Assembly: GCA_934271275.1 (NCBI GenBank) | Contig: CAKQRD010000013.1 | Location: forward strand, 1-49,415 | Reading direction: 5' to 3' | DNA: 49,415 nt | Source: an uncultured Clostridia bacterium | GTDB taxonomy: Bacteria; Bacillota; Clostridia; Christensenellales; Borkfalkiaceae | Shown: one piece after another, positions 34,738-42,931 of the stretch | Layout: each line of letters starts with the position of its first letter | Numbering within the stretch: the stretch's first letter is position 1 | Made by a program: the position numbers and the translations under genes | Notes under the pieces: generated by a model | Told to the model about the DNA's origin: nothing | Seen by the model: the letters and a program-made list of their open reading frames with translations, nothing else | Database searches by the model: none

Positions 34738-34851
34738 TTACAAGTCGAACCCCGACCAGTCTCTGTCGCCTATCGTTCCGTCCGAACAGGCGATAACGTT
34801 TTGCTCCGAAATATTGACTATTTCGAGCAGCGGTTTTGTATATAGCTTCAT
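34738..34851 (-). CDS. Small peptide (37 residues) preceding a secreted protein
   Basis: The ATG at 34851 is preceded by GAGGAGGAAAG, an excellent SD; a longer frame to 34959 would run through the hairpins of the leader and is rejected. The product is MKLYTKPLLEIVNISEQNVI followed by ACSDGTIGD and an acidic end RDWSGFDL. It stops 14 bp before the 1146-residue secreted protein, whose SD (GGGGGTGA) overlaps the stop region. With the peptide at 22901-23029 it shares I-x-x-h-S-E-x(1,2)-V-x-x-x-S-x-G and the same position in front of a secreted protein. It has no signal sequence and only one Cys, so it is unlike classical RiPP precursors. Its own promoter lies at 34965-35033. Confidence 0.68.
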   Translation of the reverse strand: MKLYTKPLLEIVNISEQNVIACSDGTIGDRDWSGFDL

Positions 34852-34900
34852 TTTCTTTCCTCCTCTGCGATTAGAATATTTTTTAGCAGATAAAGCGGAA

Positions 34901-34939
34901 TTACTGCGCGTAAACGCGCAGTAAAGGGGTATACCCCTT
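34901..34939 (-). other. Two perfect adjacent hairpins in the leader of the small-peptide transcript
   Basis: TTACTGCGCG/CGCGCAGTAA with a four-base loop (34901-34924) abuts the 16-base palindrome AAGGGGTATACCCCTT (34924-34939). Both fall within the predicted leader, 50-90 nt before the peptide start, and neither is followed by a T-run. A 5' RNA-stabilising or regulatory role is possible. Confidence 0.55.
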
Positions 34940-34964
34940 GATTTTCCGCCCCTCAACATAATAA

Positions 34965-35033
34965 AGTATATATATTTTCGGTGGTGTTTTCTATACTTTT
35001 TTTGACGGCTTTCTTACTCTGTATTGATATTTT
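34965..35033 (-). promoter_or_regulatory. Second copy of the locus operator/promoter, upstream of the 37-residue peptide
   Basis: A 43-bp element at 34991-35033 matches 36 of 43 bases of the element at 48117-48159, including a 20-base identical block (CTTACTCTGTATTGATATTT on the plus strand) and the end CTATACT. On the minus strand a -10 box TATACT (34970-34965) lies 20 bases beyond the element, the same distance as in the other copy. There is no -35 box at the expected place, which fits an activator-dependent promoter. Confidence 0.72.
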
Positions 35034-35048
35034 ATCGTCAACCTTGCT

Positions 35049-36158
35049 TTAATAGAGAAGTTTATTTTTCACGAAGTCTATTTCTTCCTTTTTAACGCCG
35101 CGCTCCAAAAGAAACGTTTCGGCGTTTTTTTGAAGGCTTTTATCGGATAAGCTCTTGATATAATTGAGAGTATTCGCGAAAATAGACAGCATCGTTGTTA
35201 TGGGCGTTTTATCTCTCGAACCCGACTCCGAAAGAGCGGAAAGCTCGTAATCGAGCAATATATCCTCTTCCGAAACCCCGCACACCGCGAGAATTATCAT
35301 TGAAAGACAGCCCGTTCTGTCGCGCCCGATGGCGCAATGAAAATATGCGGGATAGCTGTCTTCCTCCGTAAAAAATCGGAAGGATTCCGCAAGCCTCTCG
35401 GCGTTCTTCGGTTCGGTAAAGGACGTATCGCCGTCCGTATAATAACCGCCCGAAACCTGACGATATTTTACGTCGCTCCCGAACGGACTGCCGCCCGCAA
35501 GCGGCGTTTCGCGAAGATCGAGTTCGGCCTTTATTCCGTAAACTTCTTTCGCCTTTTTTACGGCGGCATCCGACGCGCCGTCTACGTTCGCGCCGCGGTA
35601 AATTAAGCCCTCCCTTATCCTCTTGCCGTTTTCCGCCGCATAACCGCCTATATCGCGGGTGTTCGATATACCGTCAAGAGCAATCGTTCTCGGCGTTTTA
35701 TCCGTCTCGAATCCGTACACGCGGGAAGTTTTCTCCGTTCCGTCCGTCTCGGCGGAGATAGTCCAGAAGTATTTTGTACCCGTATAAAGGTCGTAAAGTT
35801 CGAGTTCTCCCTTGTCCGTACGATATTCCTCAGCCCCCGACATATCCGAGTTAAGCGACAGCTTTACCATATACGGCGCGGGATTGCCCTTCACCGCAAA
35901 ACGTAGCTTTACCGATTTGCCCGCGTATTTGTCCGTACCGTCCTGATACTCCGCAAACGCGCCCGCCTCGTAGTTCTTTGTCACGCGGGCAACTACGTCG
36001 TTCGCGATATTTAAGGTTTTGCCGTCCTCGGGACTGACAGCCGTTACGTTCAGCATATTATCGCTTGTAGCTCCGTTTTTTCCTCCGCAGGCGACGGCGG
36101 ATAACGCCGTTATTATGGCAAAAACCGTCGCAAATGCGGAAAATATTTTTTTATTCAT
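35049..36158 (-). CDS. Lipoprotein tyrosine-specific protein phosphatase with fibronectin-like domain
   Basis: A 369-residue surface lipoprotein. The lipobox AVAC places the lipidated Cys at 24. Residues about 40-155 form a fibronectin III-like beta domain (LYDLYTGTKYFWTISAET). Residues about 158-369 are a Y_phosphatase3-type catalytic domain: GISNTRDIGGY (163-173), YRGANVDG, DLRE (214-217) and the Cys-x5-Arg P-loop HCAIGRDRTG (274-283; nucleophile Cys275, Arg281). All catalytic residues are present, so it should be active outside the membrane. Relatives dephosphorylate proteins, phosphoinositides or phosphorylated sugars; its place in a glycan locus makes a phosphorylated glycan or a surface protein plausible substrates. 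It starts 43 bp after the large lipoprotein gene. Confidence 0.88.
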   Translation of the reverse strand: MNKKIFSAFATVFAIITALSAVACGGKNGATSDNMLNVTAVSPEDGKTLNIANDVVARVTKNYEAGAFAEYQDGTDKYAGKSVKLRFAVKGNPAPYMVKLSLNSDMSGAEEYRTDKGELELYDLYTGTKYFWTISAETDGTEKTSRVYGFETDKTPRTIALDGISNTRDIGGYAAENGKRIREGLIYRGANVDGASDAAVKKAKEVYGIKAELDLRETPLAGGSPFGSDVKYRQVSGGYYTDGDTSFTEPKNAERLAESFRFFTEEDSYPAYFHCAIGRDRTGCLSMIILAVCGVSEEDILLDYELSALSESGSRDKTPITTMLSIFANTLNYIKSLSDKSLQKNAETFLLERGVKKEEIDFVKNKLLY

Positions 36159-36201
36159 AAATTCTTACCGCCTTTCGTCATACGTTCAATCAAAAACTTT
36201 G

Positions 36202-39200
36202 TCATACCTTTACCCACGCCGAACCGTTCCAGCTTAAAACGGCGTCTTCGGTAAAAGTTATCGCCGTAAAACGCAGCATCGCTACAGAACCCGCTTTTAT
36301 AACGAGCGTAGGAGTTTCGTAGCCTTCCGCGCTATCCGTGGAAAACGTGCCGTAAAGATGAATATGCTTTTCGCTGTCCGCGATAACCCTTAAATCTTTC
36401 ACCTCTTTTCCGTTCACGGTAACGACGAACGCCGAAGTATCAAGCGTTTCGCCCGTAACGAGCTTACAATCTTCGGTTAAAATCAGCTGAATTGAATTCG
36501 CGTTTTCGCTCCAAGAAACCTTTTCGACTTGCACGTTGTGAACGAGACTCCAACGCCCGTAAACCTCGCCGTAAACGAGGACGCAAGATTCCTCGAAGCA
36601 ATAGGCTTTATTCGCGGCGAAAATTACCGAACCTTTTTCTATAACGATAGTCGGGACGGGATAATCCGCCGTAGCCGCAGGCTGACCGAACGTAAGGGCG
36701 AGCTTCTTTGCCGAAGCGTGCCACCTTATTTCGTCGAACTTAAACTCCGCGCCGTTCGCGGTAACGTTCATAAGAGAGAGGTCGAAAGTCTGCTGTTCTT
36801 CCGCGTTAAAGCCTTCGGGAATCAAGAACTGTATCACTCCCGTTGCCGAATAGTCCGTCGTATCGAATTTCAACGCGCCGGCGTTTTCGTACCAGTGAAT
36901 ACTGCCGTCCGCCGATTTCGCAACGAAAATCGCTTCGTAGCTTTCGGACAGTTTATAGGTATCGCCGCTTTCTGAAACGAAAAGCGTACCCGCGTTTACG
37001 GTTAGCTTCGCGCCAGCCGTCGTCGCCGAAAGATCGCACGAAATATTGATTTTGGTGCTTACGTTCGTCCACAACGCGCCCGTTACCGCAAGCTTTTCGC
37101 CGTTCAAAATTATATTCAAGCCTTCCGTTAAAATTTTCGAGTTCTCCGCAAAATCCGTGGTCTCGTTTAATTCAAGCTGTAAAAGCCCGTCCGTGGAATA
37201 CGCCACCTTTTTAACCGAAACGATCCCCTTTATCGTCACCCATACGTCGCCCGAAAGAGTGATTTCCGCATAAGCGATTTCGCCGTCGGTAAACTTTCCG
37301 CTACCTTCCGCGTACACACCGAGAGAATCAAACGTGCCTAGCGAGGAACAGTCGTAAGAAAGCCCCGTTACCGAAGCTATCTTTTCGCCGTCTTTTACGA
37401 CTGCGTATGAAACGGCGTTTTCCACCGCGTTCCAGTAAATAGTTCTCTTTGCGTTATCGGCGGTTATTTCCGTTTTACCGAGCCGCGTTGCGGGCGCGAT
37501 ATAATCGAAGGTAAATTCGAGAACGTTTTCGCCCATATCAGCATTCGTTCCGTCCGCCTGCTTATTGAGATACAGGAACTGCACGCCGTCCAAAGCTTCT
37601 AAATTAAGCCCCGAAATATCCAGAACGTAGTTCGTTTTACCGTCCTCTATCGTTATTTCGCCGAGCTGAACTTTATAATCGAGCGTATAAATTCTGATTT
37701 TCTGCGACTCGCTGCCGATTTTTACAGTCATTCCGAAAGCCAAATATCCGACGCCGCTTAAATCCGCAGGCTCGGGGAAGCGTACGGTAAACGCCGTGCA
37801 TACGCCCCATTTGCCTTTACCGACCGTTGTTTTGATTCTTCCGTTTTCATAAACGCTTTCCATAAAACGGGGAATATAGCCCTCCGTTTCTTCGCCGACG
37901 TTTATCTCATCGTCTATATAATAAACGTATATTTCATCGTTAAAGGATGCAAATTCGCCGTTTTCGGCGACAAGCCCCGTACCCGTCGTAACGAACTCGG
38001 AATCCTTATAATTTACGCCGTCGCCCTTCGCCGCAACCTTTACCAGACATTTGCCCGCAGGGAGCGGATACGACGTTTCGGTAGTCTCGTATTCCTCACC
38101 GTTGACGTTCACTATATAACCCGCCGCGTTTTCCACCGCGCTCCACGAAACATATCCGTTTTCCGCCTTAAGATTTTGCGGCGCGGAAAGTTTTTGCGAT
38201 TTTACGGGCGCGACGAAATCGAGCGCGAGTTCCAGAACGTTTTCGCCCATATCAGCGGTTTTACCGTCCGCAAGCTTATTCACATACACGAACTGAATAC
38301 CCGAAAGGCTCTTTACGCCTATGCCCGAAATATCCAGAACGTATTCGGTTTTGCCATCTTCAACGGTCAGCTCGCCGAGTTTATATTTATAATCCGAAGT
38401 AAATATCATAACGGTTTTACATTCGCTGCCGATGCTTGCCGTCATTCCGAAACGGAGCGAAGATACGCCGCTCTCAACCGTCACCGCCTGCGGGAAACGC
38501 ACCTGAACCGCGGTACACACGCTCCACGCGCCCTTGCCGACGGTAATCTTTATCATCCCTTCATCGAAAGCGCTGTTTACGAAGCTCGGTTTATAGCCCT
38601 CCGTCTCCGAACCGACGTTCACCGCGCCGTCTATAAGGCGGGTATAAAGCTCGTCGTCGAAAGAAGCGTATTCGCCGTCCTTCGCGTAAAGCCCGTATGC
38701 GGAAACGTTCGCTTCCGAATCGAGGTTCAAAAATCCGTCGCCGTTCGCAGAGACCTTTATATACCCTTTTCCGTCGGGCAGAGTTATAAAATTATCCGTT
38801 ACGGTAGAAATTTCGCCGTTTAAGTCTACGGTATAAGAAATCGCGTTTTGCACGGCGTTCCAGCAAAGTTTGCCGTTTTCAGTCCTTAAATTTTCCGGCG
38901 CGGGCAACTTTTCCGCAACGCTTACGCCGTCTATATAAAGGTTTACGCTCTTCGTTCTGTTGTTCATTCTTCCGAACGCGAATTGTAGCTCCTTTATCGG
39001 GCTTACGGGCGAATCTTTATCGTCGTTTTCATCGGAATACATACGCAAAGCCTTCGCACGTTCGTAATCGAGATAATAAGTCGTCCATTTGCCCGTTATG
39101 AGTGGCGTTTTTCTTTCGGTCGCCGCCGAATACTCAGTTTCAAATTGTATTTTCTGATTGCCGGCAAACGCGAAGAAATCCTGCAAGCCTTCGCCTTCCA

Positions 39201-40122
39201 CAAACACTCTTACCGCTATATATTTGCCGCGAAGCTCGTTCCAGCTTATCGGCTTTGAAAGCCTTATTCTTATCGCCGTAAAGTTCCAAACCGTAAAAGG
39301 AAGCCCCAGCTTTACCACGCCGCCGGCGCCCTCGTAGCTTTCGAGCCACTCCTGCGAATATTCGGGCGCGTTCCAGTATACGTTCACGTCTGCCGAACGC
39401 ACGGTGTTAAGATAGCCTTCCTCGCCGAAGTCCGAACGATAGCCTTTTTCAAGGCTTTCGTCCGTCCATTGCGGATCTTTTACTAGCCAAGAAACCGAAT
39501 TTTCCGCGCTGTTACCACTTTCATCCTCCGCCTTGACGGTAAAGGTGAATACTCCCGCTTCCGTAACGGCATAGCTGTCGTTCATTTTGTTATAGGAAAC
39601 CTCTTTGCTTTCCCCGCCGTACGGCGCGAAATACAAACGTTTTTCCGTGCTTACCTCGGAAGCGTCCTCAATCTCTACCGTCGGCAAAAAGCCGCCGTCG
39701 GTTTCACCCAAAAACACGTCGTTCGGCACGTTAGTGAATTTTATAACGGGATTTTCGGAATCTATTACCGTAAACTCGATTTGGAGTTTAAGCTTTTCGG
39801 AATAAACGTATACCGCGGTATATTTTGCCGGCGCGAGAGAAAACGAAGAATATTCGCTCTCTTCCGCAAAACCGTTTTCGCCCGTCACGCGGTACGTTAT
39901 CGCGTACGACACCGTTTCGCCTTCCGCGTTTTCGACGTGCGCGGACGGAAGCTCTATCTCCTCCGTGTAATTTATAACGTTCCCCTCGGGAAAAGCCCTG
40001 TCGAGAACTATTTTATACCCCGCTTCGTCGTTCTTATTTCCGCACGCCGCAATTCCCGCCGCAGCGAAAATCGCCGCAAACGCAAACAATAACGCGGTTA
40101 ATATTGTTTTTAACGCTTTCAT
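36202..40122 (-). CDS. Large multidomain surface lipoprotein, probable glycan-binding scaffold
   Basis: A 1306-residue lipoprotein with lipobox GIAAC (lipidated Cys27). Beta domains at about 35-215 (the second ends with a GVFTFTVKAEDESGN-type Ig strand) are followed by a carbohydrate-binding-like domain at about 220-403 (final strand SVNLYIDGVSV). Two long repeats come next, 406-639 and 646-877, each a fibronectin III domain (APENLRTENGKLCW; APQNLKAENGYVSW) plus a beta-sandwich ending ADMGENVLE; then a third fibronectin domain (880-955), and three copies (about 960-1306) of the same beta repeat as in the 1146-residue protein, with VIKAGSV and a closing Trp motif. No catalytic motif is seen. 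It is probably anchored by lipid and captures glycans for the adjacent importer. Confidence 0.78.
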   Translation of the reverse strand: MKALKTILTALLFAFAAIFAAAGIAACGNKNDEAGYKIVLDRAFPEGNVINYTEEIELPSAHVENAEGETVSYAITYRVTGENGFAEESEYSSFSLAPAKYTAVYVYSEKLKLQIEFTVIDSENPVIKFTNVPNDVFLGETDGGFLPTVEIEDASEVSTEKRLYFAPYGGESKEVSYNKMNDSYAVTEAGVFTFTVKAEDESGNSAENSVSWLVKDPQWTDESLEKGYRSDFGEEGYLNTVRSADVNVYWNAPEYSQEWLESYEGAGGVVKLGLPFTVWNFTAIRIRLSKPISWNELRGKYIAVRVFVEGEGLQDFFAFAGNQKIQFETEYSAATERKTPLITGKWTTYYLDYERAKALRMYSDENDDKDSPVSPIKELQFAFGRMNNRTKSVNLYIDGVSVAEKLPAPENLRTENGKLCWNAVQNAISYTVDLNGEISTVTDNFITLPDGKGYIKVSANGDGFLNLDSEANVSAYGLYAKDGEYASFDDELYTRLIDGAVNVGSETEGYKPSFVNSAFDEGMIKITVGKGAWSVCTAVQVRFPQAVTVESGVSSLRFGMTASIGSECKTVMIFTSDYKYKLGELTVEDGKTEYVLDISGIGVKSLSGIQFVYVNKLADGKTADMGENVLELALDFVAPVKSQKLSAPQNLKAENGYVSWSAVENAAGYIVNVNGEEYETTETSYPLPAGKCLVKVAAKGDGVNYKDSEFVTTGTGLVAENGEFASFNDEIYVYYIDDEINVGEETEGYIPRFMESVYENGRIKTTVGKGKWGVCTAFTVRFPEPADLSGVGYLAFGMTVKIGSESQKIRIYTLDYKVQLGEITIEDGKTNYVLDISGLNLEALDGVQFLYLNKQADGTNADMGENVLEFTFDYIAPATRLGKTEITADNAKRTIYWNAVENAVSYAVVKDGEKIASVTGLSYDCSSLGTFDSLGVYAEGSGKFTDGEIAYAEITLSGDVWVTIKGIVSVKKVAYSTDGLLQLELNETTDFAENSKILTEGLNIILNGEKLAVTGALWTNVSTKINISCDLSATTAGAKLTVNAGTLFVSESGDTYKLSESYEAIFVAKSADGSIHWYENAGALKFDTTDYSATGVIQFLIPEGFNAEEQQTFDLSLMNVTANGAEFKFDEIRWHASAKKLALTFGQPAATADYPVPTIVIEKGSVIFAANKAYCFEESCVLVYGEVYGRWSLVHNVQVEKVSWSENANSIQLILTEDCKLVTGETLDTSAFVVTVNGKEVKDLRVIADSEKHIHLYGTFSTDSAEGYETPTLVIKAGSVAMLRFTAITFTEDAVLSWNGSAWVKV

Positions 40123-40225
40123 CTCGGATTTTCCTCCTTTATTTCCTTTTACGTCACTCGCTGTATTTAAAGCAGACGGTTTTCCGTTGTCTTTCTCCTA
40201 CGGCAACCTTTTTTATGGATTCTCT

Positions 40226-40243
40226 CGCCGCCGGTTGGCGGCG
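40226..40243. other. GC-rich hairpin after the solute-binding protein gene
   Basis: CGCCGCC/GGCGGCG with a four-base loop lies in the 146-bp gap between the binding-protein and the large lipoprotein genes. No T-run follows on the minus strand. It may protect the upstream mRNA from 3' decay or reduce read-through. Confidence 0.5.
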
Positions 40244-40268
40244 GCGCGGCTTCCCGTTTAATAGCATA

Positions 40269-41891
40269 TTATCTCGCAACGTACGCGTCGTAGCTCTTTA
40301 TATAGCTTTCCCAACCGCGCGAGTAATAATCGTAGGTCGCTTTCGCTATGTCCGAAACCGCCGTATACGAGCCGCCGAAAATATCCTTCGCTATTTCCTT
40401 ATTCGGGTTTTTGCTGTCGTAATACCAGTTAAAGCCAGAAACCTGCACGAGCGGGTCGTTAAGGTGAGACGTATCGACGACTACAACGCTTTCTTTATCC
40501 GCTACCTTTCTGAAACTTTTTATAAGGTCGCTTATGGTAAAGCCCATATCCTCGTCCGTGGGAATATACCCGAACGGAAGCACGGAAGAACCCGAAGCGG
40601 CCTGCGCCGCTATTTTCTGCGCTCTGTCCGAACAAAGGTAGGTTATAAATTTCTTTATGGCATCTTTATTCTTTGCTGATTTTGGAATAACGAGCTGATT
40701 ACACTGATTTTCCACCACGACGTTGCGCGCTTCTCTCACTATTGCAACGTCCTTTTCGGTAACGCCCGCGGGAAGCTCGCCCTTTCCGTCAACGTAGTCC
40801 ACGACCTTTGCAAGCGTTGCGTCGTCGTTGATGCTCTCCGTACGGGAGGTTATTGCGCTTATAACGGGCATTTTCATCGCGAGTATGCCTTGGTCGCGGT
40901 CTTTAAGCACGCCCTGCTCGAAAAAGACGGAAACCTCTCTTTCCAACCATTCGCCGATATACGCAAACGCAAAACGCTGCGTTTCGTTCTTTTTGAACTT
41001 TCCGCCGTAGAACACCTGATCGAGGTCCTTATACCCCATAGAACCGCTTTCTTTATGCAGATACTGCATATCCACGCCGCGCTTGCAAAGCTTTTCAGCA
41101 AGCGCGTAAACGGCTTCTATCGCCGCCTCGTTATCTTTAACCATTTTGGGCGAAGTACGGCAAAACTCCCATTCGCCCGCGTCGTTTAACGCATAGCCGT
41201 CGAAATATTTCTGATTCGTTTCGTAGCCCAGCATTTGCGCAAACCAACCGTGGAACGCGTAAACGAGATATTCGCCGCCCTGCTTATCGTTCAGAGCGCC
41301 CGCAGTAAGATATACGCCCTTATTATACAGTTCTTCGCCGAGCGCGAAAAATTCGTCGGTAGTTCTCGGAAGCGTATAGTTGCCCTTGCCGAGAGTCGCG
41401 TCTAAAACGGAGGAATTGTAAACCCAGTTCCAGCCCGTTCTTCTGTTTAGAGAAAGCTGATAGAATTTTCCGTTTTCATTATAGAAATCTATCATTTCGG
41501 GATCGATTTTATCCCTTACCTTAACGTTCTCACCGTAAACGGTCATATCGTAAACGTCCGAAATCTCTTCGAGAGAGGACGCCATATTGAACATTCCTAT
41601 TTCTATCTGATGCAAATCGCTCGCGCCGACGCCTGCGGAAATATTGCCCTGCGCGGTCGGATTTGAAGAGCTTGAACGAAGCTTTATATATACGTCCTTA
41701 TCCACGTTGTCCATATAATCTTTGGTAACGGCTTCCAGCCACTCCTTGCCGAAGCCGCCCGCGTAATAGCTGAACTCGAACTTAATCGGTCTGTCCGCAT
41801 ATTCTCCCGCAGAGGGATCTTTGCCTCCGCAACCGCAACAAAAACCTATCGCAAGAAGCGACGCAAGTATAACTCCTAAAAGCTTTTTCAT
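40269..41891 (-). CDS. ABC transporter extracellular solute-binding lipoprotein (sugar type)
   Basis: A 540-residue lipoprotein with the lipidated Cys at about 21 (FCCGC). It has the mixed alpha/beta two-lobe build of large family 1 sugar-binding proteins, with KFEFSYYAGGFGKEWLEAVTKDY at the N-terminus, and the length fits the oligosaccharide-binding subgroup (LplA/YtcQ-like). It follows the two permease genes, from which it is separated by 185 bp with a hairpin; binding proteins are usually needed in excess, so separate stability control is plausible. The ligand is probably a rhamnose-containing oligosaccharide, judged from the rhamnosidase in the same operon. Confidence 0.88.
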   Translation of the reverse strand: MKKLLGVILASLLAIGFCCGCGGKDPSAGEYADRPIKFEFSYYAGGFGKEWLEAVTKDYMDNVDKDVYIKLRSSSSNPTAQGNISAGVGASDLHQIEIGMFNMASSLEEISDVYDMTVYGENVKVRDKIDPEMIDFYNENGKFYQLSLNRRTGWNWVYNSSVLDATLGKGNYTLPRTTDEFFALGEELYNKGVYLTAGALNDKQGGEYLVYAFHGWFAQMLGYETNQKYFDGYALNDAGEWEFCRTSPKMVKDNEAAIEAVYALAEKLCKRGVDMQYLHKESGSMGYKDLDQVFYGGKFKKNETQRFAFAYIGEWLEREVSVFFEQGVLKDRDQGILAMKMPVISAITSRTESINDDATLAKVVDYVDGKGELPAGVTEKDVAIVREARNVVVENQCNQLVIPKSAKNKDAIKKFITYLCSDRAQKIAAQAASGSSVLPFGYIPTDEDMGFTISDLIKSFRKVADKESVVVVDTSHLNDPLVQVSGFNWYYDSKNPNKEIAKDIFGGSYTAVSDIAKATYDYYSRGWESYIKSYDAYVAR

Positions 41892-41984
41892 TTTTGAAAA
41901 TTCTCCTTTTCATATTTACGGAAGGGAAAAGACTCCTCTTCTCGTTTTCGTTTTTTTAATTACCGCCACTATTTTCCAAGGCTT

Positions 41985-42016
41985 TTAACCGTTTCGCTTT
42001 ATACGATTTCGGTTAA
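41985..42016 (-). other. Intercistronic hairpin between permease and binding-protein genes
   Basis: TTAACCG and CGGTTAA form the outer stem with an inner TCG/CGA helix and no T-run afterwards. It separates the permease and binding-protein cistrons and could mark an RNA-processing site. Confidence 0.4.
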
Positions 42017-42076
42017 GGCGCGTTTTTTATTTCCTCGGCATATTTTATTTTGCCGCAGGACATATCACTCTTTAAA

Positions 42077-42931
42077 TCACCCTTTAAGTCCGCCGCCCAT
42101 CTGAATATCCATAAGGCTTCTCTGGAATATCGCGTACAGCGTGACCGTCGGGATCATGCATGTTATAAGCCCCGCGAAAAATACCGGATATTGCAGAGTT
42201 TTTCTCACTACGTCCTGATAAAGATACAAGCCGTATGCAAGAGTCGGCAAATGCGGAAAGAAAATCAGCGGCGTATCCGCGTCGGTCCACATTACTATGA
42301 ACTCCGAAAGCACGAGAGCGCACATAGGCGAAATCACCTGCGGAAGCATTATGGAAAAGAACGTTCTGAAATGTCCCGCGCCGTCTATCATCGCGGCTTC
42401 CGCATAACCCCAGCTTAACGTTTTGAACGTACTGTAAAGTATTATGAAGCCGCCGCTCAACGTCGTCGCGTTCAATATAACGTAAGTAGGCGAATCGTAT
42501 GTGCCTATCGCCTTGCTGAATTTAAGCGCGCTCGCCATCGAACCCATTATCGGGAGCATCATCGTAACTATCGCGAATGTGTATACGAAATTCCGCCCGA
42601 AAAATTTGTATTTGGCTATAACGTACGCCGCCATCGCGGAAAACAGTATTCCGAGAACGCTTCTGCCGCACGAATACCAGATACTGTTTAAAAGCATCGT
42701 CGGCACGCTCGTTTCCTCTGCGGCAAGCTCCGTCCAAGCGTCCGCATAGTTCTTTATAAGAAAGCGCGAGGGCAGCGACAAAACGTATTCGTTGTTGTAT
42801 TCCGCCCACGATTTTAGCGAGGCAAGCACCGCCCATATATAAGGCACGGCTATCACTATCGCGTATACAACGAATATTATAAACACCGCGACGCGCACGG
42901 GCGAGGTGGTAAATTTCTTCTTCATCTTCAT
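42077..42931 (-). CDS. Carbohydrate ABC transporter permease (MalG/LacG type)
   Basis: A 284-residue inner-membrane protein with six predicted transmembrane helices. The N-terminal AVIIFVVYAIVIAVPYIWAVLASLKS is characteristic of MalG-type subunits, and the coupling-helix EAA motif is EAAMIDGAGHFRTFFSIMLP near residues 200-219. It overlaps the other permease by one base (TGATG). No ATPase gene is present in the locus, so the importer must use a shared ATPase (MsmK-like) encoded elsewhere. Confidence 0.93.
   Translation of the reverse strand: MKMKKKFTTSPVRVAVFIIFVVYAIVIAVPYIWAVLASLKSWAEYNNEYVLSLPSRFLIKNYADAWTELAAEETSVPTMLLNSIWYSCGRSVLGILFSAMAAYVIAKYKFFGRNFVYTFAIVTMMLPIMGSMASALKFSKAIGTYDSPTYVILNATTLSGGFIILYSTFKTLSWGYAEAAMIDGAGHFRTFFSIMLPQVISPMCALVLSEFIVMWTDADTPLIFFPHLPTLAYGLYLYQDVVRKTLQYPVFFAGLITCMIPTVTLYAIFQRSLMDIQMGGGLKG

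Noticed and set aside
34738..34851. RiPP (ribosomal peptide) precursor
   Set aside because: No radical-SAM, LanM/LanC, YcaO or peptidase-transporter gene is nearby and the sequence has a single Cys and no leader-core pattern.
34738..34959. 73-residue version of the small peptide starting at 34959
   Set aside because: The extra residues are encoded by the perfect hairpins of the leader and there is no SD at that start, whereas the ATG at 34851 has an excellent one.
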